Below, one piece after another: positions 52,752-60,405 of a stretch of 64,000 nucleotides of DNA. Source of the stretch: Corynebacterium deserti GIMN1.010 (lineage in GTDB: Bacteria > Actinomycetota > Actinomycetes > Mycobacteriales > Mycobacteriaceae); NCBI RefSeq assembly GCF_001277995.1, contig NZ_CP009220.1, positions 186,001 through 250,000 on the forward strand, in the 5' to 3' direction. A model generated the notes under the pieces. It was not told where the DNA came from. It did no database searches and saw only the letters and a list, made by a program, of their open reading frames with translations. Every line of letters starts with the position of its first letter. Within the stretch, counting starts at the first letter, position 1. Made by a program: the position numbers and the translations under genes.

Positions 52752-53549
52752 TTAGGCCTGCTTTTCTTCTTCGATGCGGGTGAGCAGGCGACGAACGTGA
52801 TCGCCGGCACCCTTGCCTTCGTAGGCTTCCACCACGTCTGGAACTAGTCCCGCGTCGCGGATTTGGCCGTGGTCGACCCATAATGCGGTATTGCATAACT
52901 GGGCCAGGAAGTCATTGGAGTGGGAGGCAAATACCAAGATGCCAGAACGCTCTACCAGTGCCTGCAGGCGGTCACGGGCCTTGGCCATAAAAGCAGCGTC
53001 GACTGCCCCGATGCCCTCGTCGAGAAGCAAAATTTCGGGCTCGATGGAGGTGACCACGCCGAGGGCGAGGCGGATGCGCATGCCGGTGGAATAGGTGCGC
53101 AGAGGCATGGAGAGGTATTCGCCGAGCTCCGTGAAGTCGGCGATTTCTTCCATTTTGGCTTTCATCTGCTTGCGGGTTTGGCCGAGGAAGAGGCCTCGGA
53201 TGATGATGTTTTCGTAGCCGGAGATTTCCGGGTCCATGCCGACGCCGAGGTCGAAGACGGGGGCGACCCGACCCCGGATGTCGGCTGAGCCGCGGGTGGG
53301 TTCGTAGATGCCGGACAGCAGGCGAAGAAGCGTCGATTTGCCTGCGCCATTGTGGCCGACGAGGCCGACCCGGTCACCTTCGCGGAGGTGGAGGTTGATG
53401 TCTTTGAGTGCTTCGACGACCACGACGTTGTCTTGGTTGCGGCCGATGGCGCCGCCGGCTGCTCCGAGGAAGGCTTTCTTCATGGAGCGGGATTTGGCGT
53501 CGAAGATGGGGAAGTCGACGCAGGCGTTGTAGGTATCGATAGAAACCAT
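52752..53549 (-). CDS. wzt: ABC transporter ATPase Wzt (galactan export)
   Basis: A 265-residue ABC ATPase: Walker A GHNGAGKST at residues 65-73, signature YSTGMRIRLALG near 155, Walker B ILLLDEGIGAVD near 175, H-loop in VFASHS. With the permease encoded next to it, it forms the exporter that moves the lipid-linked galactan across the membrane in the Rv3781/Rv3783 style. The wzm stop lies 17 bases upstream of its ATG; there is no separate O-antigen-binding tail as in some Wzt proteins. Confidence 0.92.
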   Translation of the reverse strand: MVSIDTYNACVDFPIFDAKSRSMKKAFLGAAGGAIGRNQDNVVVVEALKDINLHLREGDRVGLVGHNGAGKSTLLRLLSGIYEPTRGSADIRGRVAPVFDLGVGMDPEISGYENIIIRGLFLGQTRKQMKAKMEEIADFTELGEYLSMPLRTYSTGMRIRLALGVVTSIEPEILLLDEGIGAVDAAFMAKARDRLQALVERSGILVFASHSNDFLAQLCNTALWVDHGQIRDAGLVPDVVEAYEGKGAGDHVRRLLTRIEEEKQA

Positions 53550-53565
53550 GTGTTGAGTGTTCTCC

Positions 53566-54471
53566 TTATACCCAGTAGCTGACGCGGAATCGCCATTGCT
53601 TCATGGCGAGGAGGGCGAGGCCGAGGCCCACGAAGGTGAAGGCGAGGACGATCCACCAGTGGTAGGCGGGGAGGTCAGCACCAATCATGGGGGCGCGCAC
53701 GATTTCGAGGTAGTGATAGAGGGGGTTGAGTTCGGCGAGGCGAGCTCGCCCGCCGACTTCTTCGCTGTGTTCTTGCAGCGTAGAGGTCATCCACACGATG
53801 GGGGTGACGTAGAAGAGAAGTTGGGTTCCGGCTTCTAGCAGCGGGGAGACGTCCCGGTAGCGGGTGGCGATAATGCCGAAGAACATGGCAACCCAGACGC
53901 CATTGATTACGAGGAGGAACATTCCAGGGATGATTAGCAGCACGTCCCAGCCGAGTGGACGGGGGAAGATGAGCATGAGGATCAGCCAAATGACCAGGTT
54001 GTGGGCGAGGAAGAGGGCTTGTTTCCAGACGAGTCGGTAGACATGGACCGACAGGGCGGAAGGTAGCTGTTTGATGAGGCCTTCGTTGTCGATGAAGATG
54101 TCGGCGCCTTCTTTGATGCATCCGGAAATGAAGTTCCACAGGATGAGGCCGACGGTGACGTGAGGCAGAAATTCCGCGAGGGGGATTTTAAACAGCACGG
54201 AGTAGAGCAAGCCAAGTGCGAGAGCCATGACACCGGTGGCGATGGTGATCCACAAGGGGCCTAAGACGGAGCGTCGGTAGCGCTGTTTAATATCTTGCCA
54301 GCCAAGCTGCAGCCAGAGTTCATGTTGCTTGAATCCGCGGACGATATCGTCCCAGGCAGCGCGGAACGTCATGGACTGTGATTTCGGAGCTGTGTCCGAT
54401 GTCACGGCGACGATTCTGGCGAGGTCTGCCTGGAGGTCATTCTGCTTCGATTGTTCCTGCACAGTAGACAC
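53566..54471 (-). CDS. wzm: ABC-2 type permease Wzm (galactan export)
   Basis: A 301-residue ABC-2 polysaccharide permease with about six membrane segments from residue 70 on. The family motif LGWQDIKQRYRRSVLGPLWITI is near residue 57, and ATRYRDVSPLLEAGTQLLFYVTPI near 207. It pairs with Wzt. A 40-residue hydrophilic N-terminal tail precedes the conserved part. First gene of the wzm-wzt transcript, divergent from the aminotransferase gene. Confidence 0.92.
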   Translation of the reverse strand: MSTVQEQSKQNDLQADLARIVAVTSDTAPKSQSMTFRAAWDDIVRGFKQHELWLQLGWQDIKQRYRRSVLGPLWITIATGVMALALGLLYSVLFKIPLAEFLPHVTVGLILWNFISGCIKEGADIFIDNEGLIKQLPSALSVHVYRLVWKQALFLAHNLVIWLILMLIFPRPLGWDVLLIIPGMFLLVINGVWVAMFFGIIATRYRDVSPLLEAGTQLLFYVTPIVWMTSTLQEHSEEVGGRARLAELNPLYHYLEIVRAPMIGADLPAYHWWIVLAFTFVGLGLALLAMKQWRFRVSYWV

Positions 54472-54603
54472 CCTAGTGGTGGTGGAGCCATTTTTGGGTA
54501 TCGACGATCAGGAAATTTGCGTAGGTTAGTGTGTCCCACGGGTGGGGTAATGTGGTCGGGAGAGTGAACAGAAATGCTGCGGCGTGGGAAAGGAGTGCCT
54601 TTC

Positions 54604-55779
54604 GTGGGTTTTGATGTGGCCAGGGTTCGAGGGCTTTATACTTCCTTGGGCGATGGCTGGACGTACCTCAACGCACATCAGATTCCGCAGGTTCCGGAGC
54701 GGGTTGCTTCGGGCGTTGCGGCGGCTTTCCGTACCCATGCGCAGATTTCTGAAGCGACGTCGATGCCGATTGCAGTTGAGCAGTTGGAGGCAGCGCGCGA
54801 GGCGGTGGCGTCGATGGTGGGCACGGAGCCGGCGTGTGTGGTGCTGGGACCAACGCGACAGTTTTTGGTTCATACATTGGCCCGGGGGTTGGGAGCGTTT
54901 GTGCGTCGACAAGCTGGGGTTGTACTCTCGCGCGCCGACGCCGGCTGGTTGACGGCGCCGTTTCGCACCCTCGACGGCAGCTTCCGCTGGGCCGAGCCCG
55001 ATTTGGGCACCGGCTTGCTGCCCGACTGGCAATATAAAAAGCTTGTCGACGGCGCGACGCGGCTCGTGGTGCTGTCCGCGGCGCACCCACTGCTCGGCAC
55101 GGTTGCCCCAGTGGGCAAGATTGTGGACACGGTGCGACAGCGGTCACGGGCGTGGGTGCTTGTCGACGCCACCTCCTACGCCGCCTACCGCCCCTTGCAC
55201 CTTGATGAATGGGAAGCTGACATCGTCATGCTTGACCTCGGTGAAATGGGTGGACCGCAGATTTCCGCAATGATCTTCCGCGACACCTCCATGTTCCCGC
55301 GCCTCGACCGCAGCGTGCCACTGGAACTCCCCGCAAGCTCCCTGCCACATGGTTTGCTGGGTGGTGTGCCCAACCTCGTGCGGCACCTGGGCAACCTCGA
55401 TGAAAAAGCCCCTTCTGTTGTTGAGGCGATGGGGGAGATGGCGAAATTCCACAAGGGACTGCTTGATCACCTCATCGAATCACTCGAAGGGCTGTCCGCC
55501 GTCCACATCGTGGGAATCTCCGGCGACGCAGCGGGCCACGACGCGCTCGAGCTGGACCGCGTGCCACGCCTGACATTTACCGTCACCGGTGTGCCTGCCG
55601 AGATGGTGCACCGACGCCTCGTGGATAATCGCCTGATCACCACCGTCAGCCCCGCCGATCCGCTTCTCGACGCCATGGGTGTCGCCGAGGCAGGTGGCTC
55701 CATCACCATCGGACTGAGTCCGTTTAGTACCTACTATGAAGTGGATCAGCTGACGAGGGTATTGGCGTCGTTGGCCTAG
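54604..55779 (+). CDS. Class-V aminotransferase-like PLP enzyme (cysteine-desulfurase-like)
   Basis: A 391-residue protein with the fold-type I PLP layout of class-V aminotransferases and cysteine desulfurases. It is similar in start (GFDVARVRGLYTSLGDGW) and position to mycobacterial Rv3778c. The stretch VLVDATSYAAYRPLHLDEWEADIVMLDLGEMGGPQ is where the PLP aspartate (VDATSY) lies; at the Schiff-base position the sequence reads DLGEMGGPQ with no lysine, so PLP chemistry may be lost. GTG at 54604 has GGAG eight bases before it; ATG at 54574 is an alternative. It overlaps the convergent quinone oxidoreductase gene by four bases. Confidence 0.8.
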   Translation: MGFDVARVRGLYTSLGDGWTYLNAHQIPQVPERVASGVAAAFRTHAQISEATSMPIAVEQLEAAREAVASMVGTEPACVVLGPTRQFLVHTLARGLGAFVRRQAGVVLSRADAGWLTAPFRTLDGSFRWAEPDLGTGLLPDWQYKKLVDGATRLVVLSAAHPLLGTVAPVGKIVDTVRQRSRAWVLVDATSYAAYRPLHLDEWEADIVMLDLGEMGGPQISAMIFRDTSMFPRLDRSVPLELPASSLPHGLLGGVPNLVRHLGNLDEKAPSVVEAMGEMAKFHKGLLDHLIESLEGLSAVHIVGISGDAAGHDALELDRVPRLTFTVTGVPAEMVHRRLVDNRLITTVSPADPLLDAMGVAEAGGSITIGLSPFSTYYEVDQLTRVLASLA

Positions 55780-56771
55780 GTTGTTAGGACGAGCTTGCCG
55801 GTGACGGTTCCCTCCTGCAATTTCTGCAGAGCCTCAGCAGCCTGTGCCAGTGGAAGAGTGTGATCGATGTGGTGAGAGATCTTCTTGTTGTTCAGCAGTG
55901 GCCAGATATTGTCCACAGTGCTGCGCACAATCCTTGCTTTGTCCTCCACATCGCGTCCGCGCAGCGCAGTAGCTGAAATCGTGCCTCGCTTAGCCAAGAG
56001 GTGACCCAAGTTGAGCTCGCCCTTCACACCGCCCTGCATGCCGATCGTCACCATATGACCATCCTTGGCCATCGCCTTGACGTTTTGAGCAAGGTACTTC
56101 GCTCCGATGATATCGAGAATGACATCAGCCTGATTCTTGAGCGTTTCCGCGAAGTCTTCTTCCTTATAATTGATAAGAATATCCGCGCCGAGCTCCTTGC
56201 AGGTCTCGAGTTTTTCTGCAGATCCAGCCGTGACCGCGACAGTTGCGCCCAACGCCTTACCCATTTGAATGGCGAACGTTCCGATCCCACCAGCACCACC
56301 ATGAATAAGGAACAAATCCCCCTCCTTCAGGCCAGCGAGCATTCCGATATTTGACCACACCGTGCACGCAACCTCCACAATCGACGCAGCCTCAACAAAG
56401 CTGTAGCCATTAGGAATCGGCATGAGCTGACCCTGCGGAACCGCCACAAACTGCGCATATCCGCCACCTGTAAGCAGGCACGCAACCTCCTCGCCGATGC
56501 TTCGGTCAGTGTCACCAGCATCCACAATGACACCCGCGCACTCTAAACCGAGGATCTCAGATGCTCCTGGAGGAACAGGATAATTTCCCTGCGTTTGGAG
56601 AAGATCAGCGCGATTGACACCGGCAGCTTTGACCTCAACCAACACCTCGCCGGACTTCAGAGTTGGAACCGGAACTTCCTGAAGCTCAAGGGAAGCGGTC
56701 ACCTTCTCTTCAGTTTGGACGATGGCTTGCATGGTTTCTGGGGTGACTGTGTTTGCTGTGTTTTCGGGCAT
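55776..56771 (-). CDS. NAD(P)H:quinone oxidoreductase, zinc-free MDR family
   Basis: A 331-residue medium-chain reductase of the quinone oxidoreductase type. Seen: VEVKAAGVNRADLLQTQGNYPVPPG near residue 45, ILGLECAGVIVDAG, the NADPH motif LIHGGAGGIGTFAIQMGKALG near 150-170 and LRGRDVEDKARI near 270. There are no zinc-binding cysteines. The frame remains open to 57014 but that part belongs to the overlapping membrane-protein gene. ATG 56771 or 56732 (MQAIVQTEEK) are both possible starts. Counterpart of Rv3777. Confidence 0.85.
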   Translation of the reverse strand: MPENTANTVTPETMQAIVQTEEKVTASLELQEVPVPTLKSGEVLVEVKAAGVNRADLLQTQGNYPVPPGASEILGLECAGVIVDAGDTDRSIGEEVACLLTGGGYAQFVAVPQGQLMPIPNGYSFVEAASIVEVACTVWSNIGMLAGLKEGDLFLIHGGAGGIGTFAIQMGKALGATVAVTAGSAEKLETCKELGADILINYKEEDFAETLKNQADVILDIIGAKYLAQNVKAMAKDGHMVTIGMQGGVKGELNLGHLLAKRGTISATALRGRDVEDKARIVRSTVDNIWPLLNNKKISHHIDHTLPLAQAAEALQKLQEGTVTGKLVLTT

Positions 56772-56785
56772 GATGTCGAGGGTAG

Positions 56786-57337
56786 TCACTTTGAGGTCTT
56801 GGGGTTCCGGTTGCTGAGGGCGGTGGCGGCGTTGGCTATCGCAGCGGTAAGTGCCGCAGTGACAGTAAGACCTGAGCCCACTCCGATGATGACCAAGGTC
56901 AACCCGAAAAGGGAAAGTCCGGTGCTGTCGTGGGGAAGAGCGTCCATTCCCCACGTGAAGCTGAAACCTGCAGTAGCACCCAATGCCGTAAAAAACGGTC
57001 CTGAGGTGCGCCACCTAGTCCATAAACCTAAGGAAGCAGTGGCGGCAACCATCGTGGCACCGCAGGAAACGACCTGCCAGGGACGGTAAGGCCCTTGTGG
57101 CTGATTTTGCGAATCTACGTAATAGTCTCCCCAGCTCAACCAGATCAGCCAAATAATGAGACCCGCAGCAAAACCAATCAGCATTCCGAGGCCAATGCCT
57201 GGACGCTGCCTTTTGCCAGTGGTCGATTGCGGAGCTTCTTTGGTCCGCTTATGCACGGCAAAAATAATGAGAAATGCAACTGAGCTGGGGATCGAAATCA
57301 TGATCGAGGAAGCGATCGCTGCGTTCAATAGATCCAT
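56786..57337 (-). CDS. Hypothetical membrane protein
   Basis: A 183-residue protein with about five membrane segments (residues 5-27, 48-68, 88-108, 115-133, 140-175). ATG at 57337 is preferred because GAGG is seven bases before it; the longer frame reaches towards the tRNA gene. It ends 15 bases before the quinone oxidoreductase start, so both are probably one transcript. No family recognised. Confidence 0.65.
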   Translation of the reverse strand: MDLLNAAIASSIMISIPSSVAFLIIFAVHKRTKEAPQSTTGKRQRPGIGLGMLIGFAAGLIIWLIWLSWGDYYVDSQNQPQGPYRPWQVVSCGATMVAATASLGLWTRWRTSGPFFTALGATAGFSFTWGMDALPHDSTGLSLFGLTLVIIGVGSGLTVTAALTAAIANAATALSNRNPKTSK

Positions 57338-57430
57338 GCAAATCCTCTGATTAGGTGATTTAGTATGTTCGACACTATCGGGTATGATGTCAACTTGTCG
57401 CAAAAATCAATTTCTGATGTTTGAGACGCT

Positions 57431-57515
57431 GGAGACGTGACAGAGCGGCCGAATGTACTGGTCTTGAAAACCAGCGATGGGAAACCATCCGAGGGTTCAA
57501 ATCCCTCCGTCTCCG
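57431..57515 (+). tRNA. tRNA-Ser (anticodon UGA)
   Basis: Acceptor GGAGACG pairs with CGTCTCC, the anticodon arm CTGGT-CTTGAAA-ACCAG carries TGA at 57465-57467, there is a long variable arm as expected for serine, and the T-arm reads GAGGGTTCAAATCCCTC. CCA is not encoded. It reads serine UCN codons ending in A and, by wobble, others. A terminator follows nine bases later. Confidence 0.95.
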
Positions 57516-57523
57516 CACATTGC

Positions 57524-57560
57524 AAAACCCCTGGTCAGTGATGGCCAGGGGTTTTGTTTA
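57524..57560 (+). terminator. Terminator after tRNA-Ser
   Basis: AAAACCCCTGG (57524-57534) pairs with CCAGGGGTTTT (57545-57555), followed by more T's. Confidence 0.85.
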
Positions 57561-57649
57561 TTTTCGCGGGTAGAGCCTTTTTTACTTTCTAGCTCGTGCT
57601 GAAGTTGGTGGGTGGATCCAGCGCTTCCGGGAAAGATCCCGTAAACGCG

Positions 57650-59137
57650 CTATTTCTTCTTAACCACTTCCATGGCTTCTTTGTAGTTCTCAGTCGCTGC
57701 GTCGGTACCATTCCAGCAGGCAATATTGCGTACTTCCGGCAGCATATCGCGGTGGAAAACAGGATCCAGTCCAGCTTTCTTCTGCGTGGTGTAGTTACGC
57801 AGTAGCTTGTAGGCCACGCCACCCAGCGGAACGATCGCGGACAGGTTGATCACAACCATGATTCCAGCGAATGTATCGCCCAGCGCCCAGATCAATGGAA
57901 CGGAAGCGATAGCTCCGAAGAACACACTGGCCAGGACCAACAGACGGAACACCAGCATGACAATCTTGGAATCCGTAAAGTACTGAATGTTAGCCTGAGC
58001 CAAGTAGTAGTTGCCCAACACCGAAGAAAACGCCAGGAAGAACATCACTGCGGTGATGAAGTGGACGCCCCAACCGCCGACAACGGTCGACAGTGCAGAC
58101 TGAGTGAGCGATGAGGACTGAATATCACCCGTAGCGTAGTCCACGCCAGAAAGCAGAATGATAAACGCCGTGATGCTACAAACCAGCAGGGTATCGAAGT
58201 AAACGCCGAGAGTCTGAACCAGACCCTGCTTCACCGGGTGGGAAACAGTTGCAGTCGCTGCAGCATTCGGGACGGAACCCTCGCCAGCCTCGTTAGAGAA
58301 CAATCCACGACGCATACCGTTCATGAACGCCAACCAGAATGCACCCCACACAGAAGCGGTGGCAACAGGGCGGAATCCGAACGCGCCAGCGATAATGTCG
58401 TTGATCATTGCAGGTACAGCCTGAATGTTGATGACAATCACCAGCACACCGACGATGATGTACGCACCCGCCATGAAAGGCACCATCCACTGGGTAACAT
58501 TTGCGATTCGCTGAACGCCACCGAAGATCACCAGCGAGGAGAGAGCCGCCATACCAAGGCCAACAAAAGCCTTAGCAGTAGTTGATGGGGTGCCCAAGGA
58601 AACCGTAATTGCTTCAACAACAGCGTTGGACTGCAGTGCGTTGTACACAAAACCAAAGGTCAGGGTGATTGCGACACCGAAAATGACGGCCAGCCAACGA
58701 GCATTAAGGCCGAGTGTCATGTAGTACGCGGGGCCACCTCGGTAGCTGTCTCCGTCCTTGACTTTCCACAGCTGAGCCAAAGTCGACTCAATGAACGAGG
58801 TCGCGCCACCGACAAGCGCAATGATCCACATCCAAAACACCGCGCCGGGGCCACCCAACGTGATCGCAAGCGCGACGCCGGCAACGTTCGCTGTACCCAC
58901 ACGCGACGCTGCAGAGATCGTGAACGCCTTGAATGCAGAAATATCTTGCTTATCAGCAAACTCCCCATCTTTAGCGGGCTTCTCGACGACCGCCTTGAAC
59001 ATCTCCGGAATCATCCGAATCTGCACAAGCATGGTGCGGGCTCCGAAATAGAGGCCGGCGGCAACAAGCAAGAATGGCAAGATCATCCACAGATTGTCAT
59101 TAATGACATCAGTGATAAAGGTCTCCAATAATTCCAT
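57650..59137 (-). CDS. AGCS-family sodium:alanine/glycine symporter
   Basis: A 495-residue membrane protein with about 11 segments. AGCS signatures are present: SAASRVGTANVAGVALAITLGGPGAVFWMWIIALVGGATSFIES near residues 55-100, GPAYYMTLGL near 135, and MRRGLFSNEAGEGSVPNAAATA near 275. It imports alanine, glycine or a related small amino acid with sodium (AlsT/DagA type). The gene is a single transcription unit, with the start followed by a non-coding repeat region. Confidence 0.9.
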   Translation of the reverse strand: MELLETFITDVINDNLWMILPFLLVAAGLYFGARTMLVQIRMIPEMFKAVVEKPAKDGEFADKQDISAFKAFTISAASRVGTANVAGVALAITLGGPGAVFWMWIIALVGGATSFIESTLAQLWKVKDGDSYRGGPAYYMTLGLNARWLAVIFGVAITLTFGFVYNALQSNAVVEAITVSLGTPSTTAKAFVGLGMAALSSLVIFGGVQRIANVTQWMVPFMAGAYIIVGVLVIVINIQAVPAMINDIIAGAFGFRPVATASVWGAFWLAFMNGMRRGLFSNEAGEGSVPNAAATATVSHPVKQGLVQTLGVYFDTLLVCSITAFIILLSGVDYATGDIQSSSLTQSALSTVVGGWGVHFITAVMFFLAFSSVLGNYYLAQANIQYFTDSKIVMLVFRLLVLASVFFGAIASVPLIWALGDTFAGIMVVINLSAIVPLGGVAYKLLRNYTTQKKAGLDPVFHRDMLPEVRNIACWNGTDAATENYKEAMEVVKKK

Positions 59138-59250
59138 GCGCAGAATGTTACGCCAGTGACCTCACCGCCTGAATAAGTACCTATGCAGTGAAACTGGATT
59201 GTTATATCCGACCAGTGAGTAGCAAATGGGCGGAGCTGCGGGGTTGCCAC

Positions 59251-59404
59251 GGTCCAAAGTGGTCAAACTTCGGGCGCGGATGGCTGTTTTCGGTCGATAG
59301 TTCGCCCTGATTGGCCCGAGCCCGGTGCAGTGCGGTCCAAAGTGGGCAAACTCGCGGTGCGGTTGGCCGGTTTCGGCCGATAGTTCGCCCTGATTGGCCC
59401 GAGC
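59251..59404. repeat. Tandem pair of 71-base palindromic units
   Basis: Two 71-base units (59251-59321 and 59334-59404) share ends GGTCCAAAGTGG and GATTGGCCCGAGC and the inner block ATAGTTCGCCCTGATTGG. They are diverged members of the family at 52471 and 52644, which share AGTTCGCC and TTGGCCC. Apart from this pair the gap 59138-59460 holds nothing I can support. Confidence 0.75.
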
Positions 59405-59460
59405 AACTTCAAAATCTCCAAAGACGGAACCTGGAGGCAAGTTTCGCAGTCTAAATATGT

Positions 59461-60405
59461 ATGGGGATCAATCAGATCGCGACGAATCGCAGGGTGTGGA
59501 CGGCCAAGGAGCTGCGGGAATATGGGTATTCGAAACGCACGATCGCGAGGTCTGTGAAGGTGGGGGCTTGGTTTCGCATTTTGAGGGGTGTGTACTCGAC
59601 CGATCCACCGTCGGGGAGGGTTGTTTGGGAGGCGGTGAAGCTGTTGAGGCCGTATGCGCTGCTGGATGGGAAGTCGGCGATGGAGGCGTATAACGAGGAG
59701 GAATTGTCGTTGCCGCTGCGGGTTCGGGTGGATACGTCGAATTTGTTGCGGGCGTCGAGGGATGTGGTGGTGGCGAAGAGGTCGACGAGGATGAGGGCGG
59801 AGCGGGTGGGGGATTATCGTCTGGTTACGGCAGTGGATGCGGTGGTGACGTGCCTGGAGGATGGGGAGATTGAGAGGTGGAAGCTGAGGGAGTTTGTGGA
59901 GGTTCAGTATGGGTCGAAGCGAGGGTTAGCAAAGCTTAGGAAGGATCTGAGAAAGCTTAAAACGTCTCGACAAGCGGGGGTAAAGGGGCTGCTGGAGATG
60001 TGCGTGGTGGGGACGGATAGTTCGTTGGAGAGGAAACTCGTGGGTCAGTTGAGGCAGGCTGGCTTTGCGACCAGGCAGAATGTATCGGTGGGTGGGTATA
60101 GCTGGGATGTGGAGGTGGTGGGGGTGGGGCTGATTGATGTCGATAGTCGGAAGTATCATCGGGCGCAGGATCGCAACTTTATTGTGGATCGGTGGAAGAA
60201 CAATCAGGCTGTGGCCATGGGGTATGTGGCGCTGCGGGTGACAGATGAGTGTGTGGATTTTGCGATGAGGGAGATCGTGAAGCTGTTGAGGCAGGTGCAG
60301 GACTATCGCAAGCACAATCCTCGGAAACCTGTGAAGGTGGAGGGAGTTGCGCCGGTGTATCAGTGGCACAACTCCCTGCTTAGTGTTGATAATGCACCCA
60401 TTTAG
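59461..60405 (+). CDS. AbiEi-like N-terminal domain fused to a DUF559/Vsr-like nuclease-fold domain
   Basis: A 314-residue protein. Residues 12-48 (WTAKELREYGYSKRTIARSVKVGAWFRILRGVYST) fit the winged-helix of AbiEi-type antitoxins. Residues 185-285 (SSLERKLVGQLRQAGF, VGGYSWDVEVVGVGLIDVDSRKYH, RDNFIVDRWKNNQ-like and MGYVALRVTDECV) fit the DUF559/very-short-patch-repair endonuclease fold. In the usual core D...ExDG, the second acidic position is Asp (IDVDS), so activity is uncertain. No partner AbiEii gene lies beside it. Related proteins are common, variable genes in actinobacteria. Overlaps the moeB 3' end by four bases, convergently. Confidence 0.72.
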   Translation: MGINQIATNRRVWTAKELREYGYSKRTIARSVKVGAWFRILRGVYSTDPPSGRVVWEAVKLLRPYALLDGKSAMEAYNEEELSLPLRVRVDTSNLLRASRDVVVAKRSTRMRAERVGDYRLVTAVDAVVTCLEDGEIERWKLREFVEVQYGSKRGLAKLRKDLRKLKTSRQAGVKGLLEMCVVGTDSSLERKLVGQLRQAGFATRQNVSVGGYSWDVEVVGVGLIDVDSRKYHRAQDRNFIVDRWKNNQAVAMGYVALRVTDECVDFAMREIVKLLRQVQDYRKHNPRKPVKVEGVAPVYQWHNSLLSVDNAPI

